Positions 20,767 through 30,149 of a stretch of DNA of 64,000 bases are shown in pieces; the first letter of the stretch is position 1; every line of letters begins with the position of its first letter. Under the pieces are notes generated by a model. It was not told the DNA's origin. It worked only from the letters and a program-made list of their open reading frames with translations, and searched no databases. This DNA comes from Burkholderia latens (GTDB lineage: Bacteria > Pseudomonadota > Gammaproteobacteria > Burkholderiales > Burkholderiaceae): positions 48,249-112,248 of the forward strand of contig NZ_CABVPL010000018.1 in the NCBI RefSeq assembly GCF_902499045.1, written 5' to 3'. Both the position numbers and the translations under genes were made by a program.

Positions 20767-21972
20767 ATGAACACTTACGTTGCCGAAAAATCCACGGTCG
20801 CGACCACGCTCGCGCTGTGTTTCGCGATCGCACTCCTCGAAGGGCTCGACCTGCAGTCCGTCGGCGTCGCCGCGCCGCGGATGGCGCGCGAATTCGGGCT
20901 GTCCGTATCGCAGATGGGCATCGCGTTCAGCGCGGGCACGTTCGGGCTGCTGCCGGGCGCGATGCTCGGCGGGCGGCTCGCCGACCGGATCGGCCGCAAG
21001 CGCGTGCTGATCGCATCGGTCGTGCTGTTCGGACTGCTGTCGATCGCGACCGCGCAGGTCTCGACGTTCGCGATGCTCGTCGTCGTGCGCGTGCTGACCG
21101 GCATCGGCCTCGGCGGCGCGATGCCGAACCTGATCGCGCTGTCGTCCGAAGCGGTCGAGCCGCGCTCGCGCAGCAGCGCGGTCGCGACGATGTACTGCGG
21201 GATCCCGTTCGGCGGCGTGATCGCGTCGCTGATCGGCGTGCTGCTCGCTGGCGACACCGAATGGCGGCACATCTTCTACGTCGGCGGCGTGGGGCCGCTG
21301 CTGCTCGTGCCGCTGCTGGTGTGGTTCCTGCCGGAATCGCGCGCGTATCTCGACGTCGCCGGCACGCAGGCCGCGCGCGCCAGCGTCGCGCGCACGCTGT
21401 TCGGCGACGGCCGCACGACGTCGACGGTCGCGCTCTGGGTTAGCTACTTCTGCACGCTGATCGTCCTGTACTTCCTGCTGAACTGGCTGCCGTCGCTGAT
21501 GGCCGCGCGCGGGCTCGATCGCGCGCACGTCGGCCTCGTGCAGATCGCGTTCAACGTCGGCGCGGGGCTCGGCGCGCTCGGCATCGGCGCGGCGCTCGAC
21601 CGGATGCGCGCGTCGCGCGTGGTCGGCGGCATGTATGTCGGGATCGTGCTGTCGCTCGCCGCGCTCGCGGCTGCGCCCGGCTTCGCGTCGCTCGCGACGG
21701 CAGCGTTCGCGGCCGGGATGTTCGTCGTCGGCGGGCAGTCCGTACTGTATGCGCTCGCTGCGATCTACTACCCGACCGCGATGCGCGGCACCGGCGTCGG
21801 CGCGGCGGTGGCCGTCGGCCGGCTCGGCTCCGTCGTCGGCCCGCTCGCGGCCGCGACGCTGCTCGCCGCGGGCCGCAGCGCGCCCGTCGTGATCGGCGCG
21901 AGCATTCCCGTCACGCTCGTCGCGGCCTTCGCTGCATTCGTGCTGATTCGCCGTCCGCAAGCCGGCGACTGA
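20767..21972 (+). CDS. MFS transporter, aromatic acid:H+ symporter family
   Basis: A 401-residue 12-helix inner-membrane carrier of the AAHS type (PcaK/MhpT-like). It has the family motif ALLEGLDLQSVGVAAPRM in helix 1 and GGRLADRIGRKRVL between helices 2 and 3. ATG 20767 follows GGAGAC directly. An in-frame ATG at 20650 would give a 39-residue hydrophilic extension lying over operator 2 and is rejected. It probably imports hydroxycinnamates for the preceding operon. Confidence 0.85.
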   Translation: MNTYVAEKSTVATTLALCFAIALLEGLDLQSVGVAAPRMAREFGLSVSQMGIAFSAGTFGLLPGAMLGGRLADRIGRKRVLIASVVLFGLLSIATAQVSTFAMLVVVRVLTGIGLGGAMPNLIALSSEAVEPRSRSSAVATMYCGIPFGGVIASLIGVLLAGDTEWRHIFYVGGVGPLLLVPLLVWFLPESRAYLDVAGTQAARASVARTLFGDGRTTSTVALWVSYFCTLIVLYFLLNWLPSLMAARGLDRAHVGLVQIAFNVGAGLGALGIGAALDRMRASRVVGGMYVGIVLSLAALAAAPGFASLATAAFAAGMFVVGGQSVLYALAAIYYPTAMRGTGVGAAVAVGRLGSVVGPLAAATLLAAGRSAPVVIGASIPVTLVAAFAAFVLIRRPQAGD

Positions 21973-22038
21973 CGTTTCGTTTTTTTCGATGCGCGCCGTC
22001 AGAGCGCGCGATTCAACACGGTCTGGAGACGCAACGAA

Positions 22039-23187
22039 ATGAAGACGAAGACAAGGAACGGCCTGCTGGCCGCCGGCGCGTGCTGCGCGCTCGCCGCGCC
22101 GGGCGCGCACGCGCAGTCGAGCGTGACGCTGTACGGGATCATCGATACGGGCGTCGAGTTCGTGTCGCACGCGAACGCGGCGGGCGACCACGTCGTGCGG
22201 ATGCCGGGCGTGACTGGCGAACTGCCGTCGCGCTGGGGGCTGCGCGGCACCGAAGATCTCGGCGGCGGCTACCAGGCAGTGTTCACGCTCGAAAGCGGTT
22301 TCAACGTGCGCGGCGGCGACCTCGGCCAGGGCGGCCGGCTGTTCGGGCGCCAGGCATTCGTCGGGCTGAAGAGCGGCTTCGGCACGCTCGCGTTCGGCCG
22401 CCAGTACACGATGACCTACCTCGCGCTGCAGGGCGCGGACATCATCGGCCCCGACATCTACGGGCTCGGCTCGTTCGACGCGTATGTGCCGAACGGCCGC
22501 GCCGACAACGCCGTGACCTACGTCGGCACATATCGCGGCGTGACGTTGGGCGCCGCGTACTCGTTCGGCCGCGATGGCGCGGGCACCGGCAACTCGCCGG
22601 GGCAGGGCACGTGCGCGGGTCAGGTGCCGGGCGACGCGGTGCAATGCCGCAACTGGTCGGTGATGCTCAAGTACGACAGCGCGTATTTCGGCGCGGCGGC
22701 GTCGTACGAGGAACAGCGCGGCGGCACCGGCGCGGCCGCGAACTTCTTCGACGGCGTGGCGCCCGTCCCCTTTACCAGCAGCGGCGGCAAGGATGCGCGC
22801 ACGCATGTGAGCGCGTATGCGCAGGCGGCCGGCGCGAAGATCGGCGCGGGCTGGATCGGGCGGCGCGTGTCGACGGGTTCGCCGGCGGCGCCCGGCGCGC
22901 ATTCGGACCTGTTCTTCGTCGGCGCGTCGTATGCGGTGAAGCCCGACTTCGTCGTCGACGGCGAAGGCTACCGGATCGTCAACAGCGCGCACGACACGCG
23001 CGCGACGATGGCCACGCTGCGCGCGACCTATCTGCTGACCAAGCGTACGGCCGTCTATGCGCAGTCGTCGTATCTGTGGAACAGCGCGCACGCGCGCTAC
23101 TCGGTCAGCGGCGGCGGGCCCGGCACGACGCCCGGCGCGGGAATGGGGCAACTCGGCGCGATGGTCGGCGTGCGGCACATGTTCTGA
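22039..23187 (+). CDS. Outer-membrane porin, Burkholderia OmpC-type
   Basis: A 382-residue gram-negative porin of the general Burkholderia type. A signal peptide ends at GAHA/Q and the mature start is SSVTLYGIIDTGVEF. The barrel strands include RWGLRGTEDLGGGYQAVF and FGRQAFVGLKSGFGTLAFGRQ, and the protein ends with a C-terminal Phe (VRHMF), the outer-membrane assembly signal. Lying between the aromatic-acid carrier and the esterase, it probably admits phenolic acids or their esters. Confidence 0.9.
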   Translation: MKTKTRNGLLAAGACCALAAPGAHAQSSVTLYGIIDTGVEFVSHANAAGDHVVRMPGVTGELPSRWGLRGTEDLGGGYQAVFTLESGFNVRGGDLGQGGRLFGRQAFVGLKSGFGTLAFGRQYTMTYLALQGADIIGPDIYGLGSFDAYVPNGRADNAVTYVGTYRGVTLGAAYSFGRDGAGTGNSPGQGTCAGQVPGDAVQCRNWSVMLKYDSAYFGAAASYEEQRGGTGAAANFFDGVAPVPFTSSGGKDARTHVSAYAQAAGAKIGAGWIGRRVSTGSPAAPGAHSDLFFVGASYAVKPDFVVDGEGYRIVNSAHDTRATMATLRATYLLTKRTAVYAQSSYLWNSAHARYSVSGGGPGTTPGAGMGQLGAMVGVRHMF

Positions 23188-23220
23188 TCCAGCGGCGTGA
23201 CGAATTGAACGGGAGTTAGC

Positions 23221-24942
23221 GTGAACCGAAAATCTGCATTCCTTTATATCGCGCCGTTGTCAGCCGCCGCGATGCTCGCCGGCTGCGGCGGCGACGATTC
23301 GATCAGCGCCGCGCCGACGCACCTGAGCGCCGCGACGCCGGCCGCGATGGCGCAGACCTGCGACGCGCTCGCCGCGAAGCTCGCGTATGCGAACACGTCG
23401 TTCACGTCGGTGACGACCGCGGCCGCCGGTACGCTGAAGGTGGCCGGCAAGCCGATCGCCGAGCACTGCGTGATCGAAGGCAAGATGAACGAGCGCGTGA
23501 GCGCGGTGGACGGCAACACCTATGCAATCGGCTTCGAGATGCGCTTGCCGAAGGCGTGGAACGGCCGCTTCTTCTACCAGGCGAACGGCGGGCTCGACGG
23601 CAACGTGCTGACCGCGACCGGCGAGATCGGCGGCGGCCCGCTGACCGACGCGCTGAACCAGGGCTTCGCGGTGATCAGCTCGGACTCGGGGCACAGCGCC
23701 GCGCAGAATCCGCTGTTCGGCCTCGATCCGCAGGCGCGGCTCGACTACGGCTACGGCGCCGTCGATGCGCTCACGCCGATGGCGAAGCAGGTGATCCGGC
23801 TCGCATACGGGAAGGCGCCCGATCGCAGCTATTTCGGCGGCTGCTCGAACGGCGGCCGTCACGCGATGGTCACGGCCGTGCGCAACCCGGGCGACTACGA
23901 CGGGATCATCGCCGGCGATCCCGGCTTCCACCTGCCGAAGGCGGCGATCGGCGAGATGTACGGCGCGCAGCAGTTCGCGAAGATCGCGTCCGCGACCGGC
24001 GCGAACGGGCTGCCCGACATCCGCAGCGGCTTCACCGACACCGAGCGCCAGTTCGTCGGCGCGAAGATTCTCGACAAATGCGATGCGCTCGACGGCGTGG
24101 CCGACGGGATGGTGCAGGATGTCGCCGCGTGCCAGGCGCATTTCAGCGTCGACGCGGACATCCCGACCTGCGCGAACGGCACGCGCACCGGCGCGTGCCT
24201 GACGGCCGCGCAGAAAAGCGCGATCGAGAACGTGTTCGCGGGCGCGCGCAACAGCGCGGGCACGGCGCTCTACGCGAGCTTTCCGTACGATCCGGGCATG
24301 TCGGGCCCCGGCTGGGCGGCGTGGAAGCAGTCGAATTCGGTCGTGCTCGACCCGGCCGCGATGGCGTTCACGTTCATGACGCCGCCGAAGACCGCCGCGA
24401 CGCTCGCGAATCTCGCCGGCTTCGCGCTGGGCTTCGACATGGACAACGACGCGCCGGCGATCTTCGCGACCAACGGCACGTACACGCAATCGTCGTGGTC
24501 GTTCATGACGCCGCCCGACGAGACGAACCTGTCCGCGCTGAAGTCGCGCGGTGCGAAGCTGCTCGTCTATCACGGCACCGGCGATCCGGTGTTCTCGTTC
24601 AACGACACGAGCGACTGGTACGCGCGGCTCGCGCAGGCGAACGGCGGCGATGCGTCGAGCTTCGCGCGGTTCTATCCGGTGCCGGGGATGAATCACTGCT
24701 CGGGCGGGCCGGCTACCGATCAGTTCGACATGCTGACGCCGCTCGTCGCGTGGGTCGAACAGGGGCAGGCGCCCGCGGCGATCGTCGCGGCCGCGCGCGA
24801 CACGACCAACGCGGTGCCGAACGCGGACGTGCCGGCGTCGTGGGGCGCGGGGCGCACGCGTCCGCTGTGTCCGTATCCGCAGGTCGCGCGCTACAACGGC
24901 TCGGGGGACGTGAATTCCGCGGCGAGCTTCAGTTGTCGATGA
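23221..24942 (+). CDS. Tannase/feruloyl esterase family lipoprotein
   Basis: A 573-residue alpha/beta hydrolase of the tannase/feruloyl esterase family. The N-terminus has a lipobox (LAGC), so the enzyme is anchored in a membrane, presumably the outer one. The nucleophile is the Ser of GCSNGG, paired with the family's nearby disulfide; the acid Asp lies in HGTGDPVF and the His in GMNHCSGG. It would release ferulate or coumarate from plant esters outside the cell, feeding the porin, carrier and Fcs/Ech/Vdh pathway. GGGAG precedes the GTG start at 23221. Confidence 0.88.
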   Translation: MNRKSAFLYIAPLSAAAMLAGCGGDDSISAAPTHLSAATPAAMAQTCDALAAKLAYANTSFTSVTTAAAGTLKVAGKPIAEHCVIEGKMNERVSAVDGNTYAIGFEMRLPKAWNGRFFYQANGGLDGNVLTATGEIGGGPLTDALNQGFAVISSDSGHSAAQNPLFGLDPQARLDYGYGAVDALTPMAKQVIRLAYGKAPDRSYFGGCSNGGRHAMVTAVRNPGDYDGIIAGDPGFHLPKAAIGEMYGAQQFAKIASATGANGLPDIRSGFTDTERQFVGAKILDKCDALDGVADGMVQDVAACQAHFSVDADIPTCANGTRTGACLTAAQKSAIENVFAGARNSAGTALYASFPYDPGMSGPGWAAWKQSNSVVLDPAAMAFTFMTPPKTAATLANLAGFALGFDMDNDAPAIFATNGTYTQSSWSFMTPPDETNLSALKSRGAKLLVYHGTGDPVFSFNDTSDWYARLAQANGGDASSFARFYPVPGMNHCSGGPATDQFDMLTPLVAWVEQGQAPAAIVAAARDTTNAVPNADVPASWGAGRTRPLCPYPQVARYNGSGDVNSAASFSCR

Positions 24943-24953
24943 CGTAGAGAAGG

Positions 24954-24991
24954 GCGAATGTATCGACGCGCGGATGCCTCGATACATTCGC
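24954..24991 (+). terminator. Hairpin after the esterase gene
   Basis: A perfect 13-bp stem (24954-24966 / 24979-24991) with a 12-base loop, 11 bases after the esterase stop. No T-tract follows, so it may protect the 3' end rather than terminate by itself. Confidence 0.45.
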
Positions 24992-25173
24992 GGTTGTCCC
25001 GCAGCGGGGGATGAGCGTGCCGGCCGGTCGGTACGGAAACGGCGATGCGTCGCGCATGACGGTTGCGTTTGCCGCTCGATGCGGTATCAGGGGGATACAC
25101 TGTGGCGCTTTCGCGTCGGCGAGACACGTCCCGACCGACGTGCGCCGCCAGGTATCTTTCCTCCGATTCGACC

Positions 25174-25791
25174 ATGCAAACCGTAGCGGTACTCGACTTC
25201 GAAACAACCGGGCTTTCCCCGAACATGGGCGACAGGGCGACCGAGATCGCCGTGGTCCTGCTGCGCGACGGCGAGATCGTCGACCGCTACCAGAGCCTGA
25301 TGAACGCCGGGCGCCGCATTCCGTCCGACGTCGTCGCGCTCACCGGGATCACGAACGAGATGATCGCGTCGGCGCCGCCGGTGTCGAAGGTGATGAAGGA
25401 AGCTGCCGCGTTCGTCGGCAACCATCCGGTCGTCGCGCACAACGCCGGTTTCGACAAGCGCTTCTGGCAGGCCGAGCTCGGGATGCTCGGGATGGCGGCC
25501 GACCACGCGTTCGCGTGCACGATGCTCGTCGCGCGGCGCATCTATCCGGACGCGCGCAGCCACCGGCTGTCGAGCCTCGCCGACATGCTGCGCCTGCCGC
25601 AGACGGGCCGCGTGCACCGCGCGATGGTCGACGCGGAGATCGCGAGCCATCTGTGGTGCCGGATGCAGCGCGACATCGGCGAAACATACGGGCTGCGTCA
25701 GGTCGATCACGGGCTCATGTCGCGACTGCAGGCGACGAGCAAGGCGAAGGTCGCGACGTTCTTCAGTTCGCTGGCCGCCGGCGCGCGCTGA
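25174..25791 (+). CDS. DEDDh 3'-5' exonuclease (DnaQ-like)
   Basis: A 205-residue stand-alone exonuclease domain. ExoI motif DFETTG is at residues 7-12, ExoII HNAGFDKRF in the middle, and ExoIII with HRAMVDAE supplies His and Asp. It resembles DNA polymerase III epsilon-type proofreading and processing nucleases. ATG 25174 gives the canonical start MQTVAVLDFETTG; a longer in-frame start at 25063 adds unconserved sequence. It stands alone and converges on the aminotransferase gene. Confidence 0.85.
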   Translation: MQTVAVLDFETTGLSPNMGDRATEIAVVLLRDGEIVDRYQSLMNAGRRIPSDVVALTGITNEMIASAPPVSKVMKEAAAFVGNHPVVAHNAGFDKRFWQAELGMLGMAADHAFACTMLVARRIYPDARSHRLSSLADMLRLPQTGRVHRAMVDAEIASHLWCRMQRDIGETYGLRQVDHGLMSRLQATSKAKVATFFSSLAAGAR

Positions 25792-25814
25792 CGCGCGGCG
25801 TTACTCGGCGCGGT

Positions 25815-25854
25815 CGCGGGGCCGACGCGGTGAACGCCGACGTGCGGCCCCGCG
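25815..25854. terminator. Hairpin between convergent genes
   Basis: CGCGGGGCCG (25815-25824) pairs perfectly with CGGCCCCGCG (25845-25854) across a 20-base loop. It lies in the 71-base gap between the exonuclease and aminotransferase stops. There is no T-tract. Confidence 0.4.
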
Positions 25855-25862
25855 CTCGCGCG

Positions 25863-27221
25863 TCAAACCAGTTCCCCTACACACGCGTCGAACTGCGCGA
25901 CGAGCGTGTCGACGTCGTGTGCCGTCGTCTGCGGGCACACCAGCATCATGTTGTGGAACGGCGTAATCAGCACGCCGCGGTTCAGCAGATACAGATGCAC
26001 GATGTGCTCGAGTTCGCTGTCGAGCTGTTCGCCCGCGAGCGTGCCGTTGCGCGGCGGCGTGGGCGTGAACTGGAATTCGGTACGCGCGCCGATGCGCGTC
26101 ACGCACCATGGCAGCCCGTGCTTCGCGATCGCACCTTCGAGCCCCGCCGCGAGCCGCGCGGCCAGTTCGAACATGTGCGCATACGCGGCGTCGGTCGCGA
26201 CCTCGGCGAGCGTCGCACGCATCGCATGCATCGCGAGCATGTTCGCGGTGAGCGTCGTGCCGATGCCCGAATGGCCGGGCGGCGCGTTCAGCTTCGCCTG
26301 CTTCGCGCGCTCCGCGAATTCGGCGCTGAACCCGTACACGGCGCACGGCACGCCGCCCGCGATCGGCTTGCCGACCACCAGTGCGTCCGGTTCGAGACCG
26401 TGCGCGGCCGCGTACCCGCCCGGGCCGCTGCTGATCGTGTGCGTTTCGTCGATCACGAGAAGCGTGCCGTAGCGACGCGTCAGTTCCCGCGCGGCGTCCC
26501 AGAAGCCGGGATCGGGTAGCACCATCCCGATGTTCGTCATCGCGGGCTCGGCGAGCACGCATGCGACGTCGCCATTCTTCAGCGCCGCTTCGAGCGCGTC
26601 GAGATCGTTGAACTCGACCACGCGCGTGTTCGCGAGCAGATCATGGGATTGTCCGAGCAGGCTGTCGCGCTGCACCGCGCGGCCGTCGACGAGATCGACG
26701 AACACGTCGTCGACCGTGCCGTGATAGCAGCCGTTGAACACGACGATCGTGTTGCGGCCGGTGGCCGCGCGCGCCCAGCGCAGCACGAAGCGGTTCGCGT
26801 CGCTCGCGCTCAGCGCGAACTGCCAGACCGGCAACCTGAAGCGCCGCGCGAGTTCGCGCGACACCCATGCGGCGTCCTCGCTCGGCAGCATCGTCGTATA
26901 GCCGCGCGTCGCCTGTTCGGCGAGCGCGCGGGCGACCGGCTCGGGCGCATGGCCGAACATCGCGCCGGTGTCGCCGAGGCAGAAGTCCGCATAGCGGTGG
27001 CCGTCGACGTCGGTGAACGTCGCGCCGCGCGCTTCCTTCACGACCAGCGAGAACGGCGTCGACCAGTCCTGCATCCAGTGCAACGGCACGCCGAACAGCA
27101 GGTGCTCGGCCGCTTCCGCCGACAACGCGCGGGAGATCGGCATGGCTTCGGTGAACGCGTGGCGCTCGCGATCGAACAGCGCGCGGGCGCGGATGAGGTC
27201 GACTCCGTGGCGGGTCTGCAA
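25863..27221 (-). CDS. Class III aminotransferase (PLP-dependent), substrate unknown
   Basis: A 452-residue fold-type I PLP enzyme related to glutamate-1-semialdehyde and omega-amino acid aminotransferases. It has the PLP-phosphate segment SASDANRFVLRWARAATGR, the PLP Asp in IDETHT and the Schiff-base Lys in VVGKPIAGG. I place the start at TTG 27221 because GGAG lies 6 bases upstream and the protein then begins QTRHGVDLIRARALFDRERHAF; ATG 27284 and codons further upstream lack ribosome sites. It is a single gene divergent from the polygalacturonase. The substrate cannot be read from context. Confidence 0.8.
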   Translation of the reverse strand: MQTRHGVDLIRARALFDRERHAFTEAMPISRALSAEAAEHLLFGVPLHWMQDWSTPFSLVVKEARGATFTDVDGHRYADFCLGDTGAMFGHAPEPVARALAEQATRGYTTMLPSEDAAWVSRELARRFRLPVWQFALSASDANRFVLRWARAATGRNTIVVFNGCYHGTVDDVFVDLVDGRAVQRDSLLGQSHDLLANTRVVEFNDLDALEAALKNGDVACVLAEPAMTNIGMVLPDPGFWDAARELTRRYGTLLVIDETHTISSGPGGYAAAHGLEPDALVVGKPIAGGVPCAVYGFSAEFAERAKQAKLNAPPGHSGIGTTLTANMLAMHAMRATLAEVATDAAYAHMFELAARLAAGLEGAIAKHGLPWCVTRIGARTEFQFTPTPPRNGTLAGEQLDSELEHIVHLYLLNRGVLITPFHNMMLVCPQTTAHDVDTLVAQFDACVGELV

Positions 27222-27546
27222 TTGAGGCTCCTGTGACGGGGTTGAATGGTTCGATGATGCCTCCGCGAGCTTGTCATATTCCATGCGCAGGGTCGATCCG
27301 GACTCGACCGTGGCGCCGTCACACGGACAGTTTGTGCGCATAAAGATATGACAACATATGTCTTTCGATCGGCGAACAGAGGTGAGTGTGTGCACACATC
27401 TTGGTCGGTGCGTCAGTGAAGACAGGGTAAACGACAGATTCATCCTGCGCAGCGATCGCGTCTAGACTGCCCGATGTAGTACGACGACGTATGAATCGAG
27501 ATCGCCGCCCGCGCATCAATCCCCACACCCCATTGAAGGAGTGCCC
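27222..27546. other. Divergent intergenic region with inverted repeats
   Basis: This 325-base region lies between the aminotransferase and the polygalacturonase and is more AT-rich than the genes. It holds an imperfect inverted repeat at 27342-27364 (AAAGATATG, ACAA, CATATGTCTTT) and a perfect 12-bp palindrome TGTGTGCACACA at 27387-27398. Both are plausible operators for the divergent promoters. No gene is seen. Confidence 0.45.
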
Positions 27547-29541
27547 ATGGCCGCAACCCGTCGCCGTTCGTCTTCGTCCGCCCGGTCGGATTCACCGAAG
27601 CGGGTCTCGCGCCGCGACTTCATCGGCTGGAGCGGCGCGCTCGCCGGCGGCGCCGTGCTCGGCGGACCGCTCGCGGCCACCGGCGCGTGGGCGGCCGGCA
27701 CGTTGCCCCATGCGGCGGTCGACCTGATCTGGGGCGAGCACGGTGCGGCGGCGCGCATTGCCGCGTCGCTCGCGCATGTGTCGCGTCTCGCATTTCGCCG
27801 ACGCGACTTCGACGCCACGCACTACGGCGCGCGTCCATGCGCGACCGTCGCGCAGACGTCGCCGTACCCGGCAGCGAAATCGCCGGTCAGCCCCGGCTCC
27901 GAACTGACGACCGCGCCCGGCTCGTTCGACTCGCGCCCGGCGTTTCTCGCGGCGATCGACGCATGCGTACGCGAAGGCGGCGGCCGCGTGATCGTGCCGG
28001 CCGGCACCTGGTACTGCGCGGGGCCGATCGTGCTGCAGAGCAACGTGAACTTCCATCTGAGCGCGAACTGCACGATCTACTTCAGCCCGAATCCGGCCGA
28101 CTACGCGAAGGACGGCCCCGTCGACTGCGGTGCGAACGGCCGCCTGTACTACAGCCGCTGGCAGGCGAACGACTGCCTGAACTACGGCGCACCTGTCTAT
28201 GCGCGCAACGCGACGAACATCGCGCTGACCGGCGAAGGGCCGACGTCGGTGCTGAACGGGCAGGCAATGACGCCGTTCTCCGGCAGCGGCGCCGGCAGCG
28301 TGTGCTGGTGGACCTACAAGGGTTCGTCGGGCGCGTATGGCGCAGGCGCGGCGGTGCCGGCCCAGAACTACGCGAACCCGAACAACGTGGACCTGCGGAT
28401 CGTCGCGCCCGCGATTCCCGATGCGCTTTATGCGCTGCTGACGTCGCCCGTCACGCCGTGGCAGCAGGACCAGAACTACCTGCCCGCGCTGTCCGAGGCC
28501 GGCGTGCCGGTCGAGAAGCGCATCTTCGGTCTCGGCCACTACCTGCGGCCGTGCATGGTCGAATTCATCGGCTGCACCAACGTGCTGATGGAGAACTACC
28601 AGACGCAGAACACGCCGTTCTGGCAGCACCATCCGACCGCTTCGCGCAACGTCGTGATCCGCGGCGTGACGACCAACAGCATCGGCCCGAACAACGACGG
28701 CTTCGATCCCGACGCGTGTACCGACGTGCTGTGCGAAGACTGCACGTTCAACACCGGCGACGACTGCATCGCGATCAAGTCGGGCAAGGACCGCGACACC
28801 GAATACGGGCCTGCGAAGCGGCACCTGATCCGCAACTGCACGATGAACAGCGGGCACGGCGGCATCACGCTCGGCAGCGAGATGGGCGGCGGTGTCGAGC
28901 AGATCTACGCGACGAACCTGTCGATGCTGAACGCGAACTGGCAGACCAACCCGCTGAACATCGCGATTCGCGTGAAGACCAACATGAACCGCGGCGGCTA
29001 CGTGAAGGACTTCCACGTGAAGGGCGTCACGCTGCCGAACGGTGTGACGCTCAAAGGCGGCGGCTACGGCAGCGCGCTGCTCGCCGGCAGCCCCGTCAAC
29101 GCGAGCGTGCCGCTCGGCGTAGTCACGCCGGCGGCCGGCAACCCGTCGGCCGCGCAGGGCGGCATCGTCACGTTCGATTGCGATTACCAGCCCGCGAACG
29201 ATGCGGTGCGCACGCGGCCTCCGGTCGTGCAGAACGTGACGATTTCCGACGTGAAGGCGAGCAACGTGACGCTGAACGGCGTGACCGCATCGTGCTTCCA
29301 GGCGATCGTCGCGCAGGGGCCGGTCGCGTTCGACTACAACGGCACGCCGCCGACGCCCGCCGTGCAGCCGATCTCCGGCGTGACGATCAGCAACTGCGAC
29401 TTCGGCACGCCCGTCGCGTCGGGCGCGGCGACCGTCACGTCGCCGGGGCCGATCTATGCGTTCAACGTGAGCGCGATGACGCTGACCAACGTGACGATCG
29501 CCGGGCAGGTGGTCAATACGACGATCACCGACAAGCGGTGA
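27547..29541 (+). CDS. Glycoside hydrolase family 28 (polygalacturonase), Tat-exported
   Basis: A 664-residue secreted pectinase. The N-terminus has a twin-arginine signal (SRRDFIGWSG followed by a hydrophobic stretch to GAWA). A right-handed beta-helix follows, with the GH28 catalytic motifs in order: NNDGFDPD near residue 382, GDDC at ~404, GHGG at ~436 and RVKT at ~475. It would cleave polygalacturonate of plant cell walls. GAAGGAG sits 5 bases before ATG 27547; the overlapping GTG 27541 is less likely. It is monocistronic and followed by short tandem repeats. Confidence 0.9.
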   Translation: MAATRRRSSSSARSDSPKRVSRRDFIGWSGALAGGAVLGGPLAATGAWAAGTLPHAAVDLIWGEHGAAARIAASLAHVSRLAFRRRDFDATHYGARPCATVAQTSPYPAAKSPVSPGSELTTAPGSFDSRPAFLAAIDACVREGGGRVIVPAGTWYCAGPIVLQSNVNFHLSANCTIYFSPNPADYAKDGPVDCGANGRLYYSRWQANDCLNYGAPVYARNATNIALTGEGPTSVLNGQAMTPFSGSGAGSVCWWTYKGSSGAYGAGAAVPAQNYANPNNVDLRIVAPAIPDALYALLTSPVTPWQQDQNYLPALSEAGVPVEKRIFGLGHYLRPCMVEFIGCTNVLMENYQTQNTPFWQHHPTASRNVVIRGVTTNSIGPNNDGFDPDACTDVLCEDCTFNTGDDCIAIKSGKDRDTEYGPAKRHLIRNCTMNSGHGGITLGSEMGGGVEQIYATNLSMLNANWQTNPLNIAIRVKTNMNRGGYVKDFHVKGVTLPNGVTLKGGGYGSALLAGSPVNASVPLGVVTPAAGNPSAAQGGIVTFDCDYQPANDAVRTRPPVVQNVTISDVKASNVTLNGVTASCFQAIVAQGPVAFDYNGTPPTPAVQPISGVTISNCDFGTPVASGAATVTSPGPIYAFNVSAMTLTNVTIAGQVVNTTITDKR

Positions 29542-29605
29542 CGGACGGACAGGCGGACAGGCGGACAGACGGACAGACGGACAGACGGACAGACGGACAG
29601 GCGGA
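29542..29605 (+). repeat. 8-bp tandem repeat (GGACAGRC type)
   Basis: About eight uninterrupted copies of an 8-bp unit alternating GGACAGGC and GGACAGAC start immediately after the polygalacturonase stop codon. As a perfect short repeat it is expected to vary in copy number between strains. Confidence 0.85.
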
Positions 29606-29642
29606 AACGCGTTCGCGGGCGGCCGCGATGCACGCGAACGCG

Positions 29643-30149
29643 CTACGCCAGCGTCTTGATCATGTGGTGTTCGTCGTAGAAACGTCCATCGACGAACAGC
29701 GAGCGCGGTTCCGTGCCGAACCGGACGAAGCCTTGCGATGCGTACAGCCGCTCCGCGGCGCCGTTGATCTCGTTCACGCACAGCGTCAGTTGCTTGCACC
29801 CCCACGCGTGCGCCGCGTGAGCGGTGGCGCTGTCGAGCAGCGATTGCGCGATGCCGCGCCCGCGATACGCGGGGTCGACGAACACCCCCCAGATCAGCGC
29901 CTTGTGCGCGATCTTCGCACGCGCATCGCGGCGCACGCCGGTGATGCCGACGAGCGTGTCGCGGTCGAATGCGCCGAACACGGCCTGCACGCCGGTCGGC
30001 GTGATGCGCGTCGCGAATTCATCGATCGGGATGCCGGCTTCTTCGTCGCGGGTCGGCAGGAACGAGGTCGGCGACGTGTCGATCGCGTGGAGGCGGACGG
30101 TGCGGAATTGCGCCGCGTCGGCGGCATCGAGCAGGCGGATCGTGATCAT
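29643..30149 (-). CDS. GNAT-family N-acetyltransferase
   Basis: A 168-residue single-domain acetyltransferase. The acetyl-CoA pyrophosphate loop is YRGRGIAQSLL, preceded by LIWGVFVDP, and the C-terminal GFVRFGTEPRS strand is typical. The start at ATG 30149 gives MITIRLLDAADAAQF, the usual GNAT beginning; a longer frame to 30242 has no conserved sequence. The substrate is unknown and no functional neighbour helps. Confidence 0.8.
   Translation of the reverse strand: MITIRLLDAADAAQFRTVRLHAIDTSPTSFLPTRDEEAGIPIDEFATRITPTGVQAVFGAFDRDTLVGITGVRRDARAKIAHKALIWGVFVDPAYRGRGIAQSLLDSATAHAAHAWGCKQLTLCVNEINGAAERLYASQGFVRFGTEPRSLFVDGRFYDEHHMIKTLA

Noticed and set aside
29542-29605. 8-bp repeats considered as a CRISPR or iteron array
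   Set aside because: Units are too short, perfectly contiguous and without spacers; there is no Rep or Cas gene nearby.
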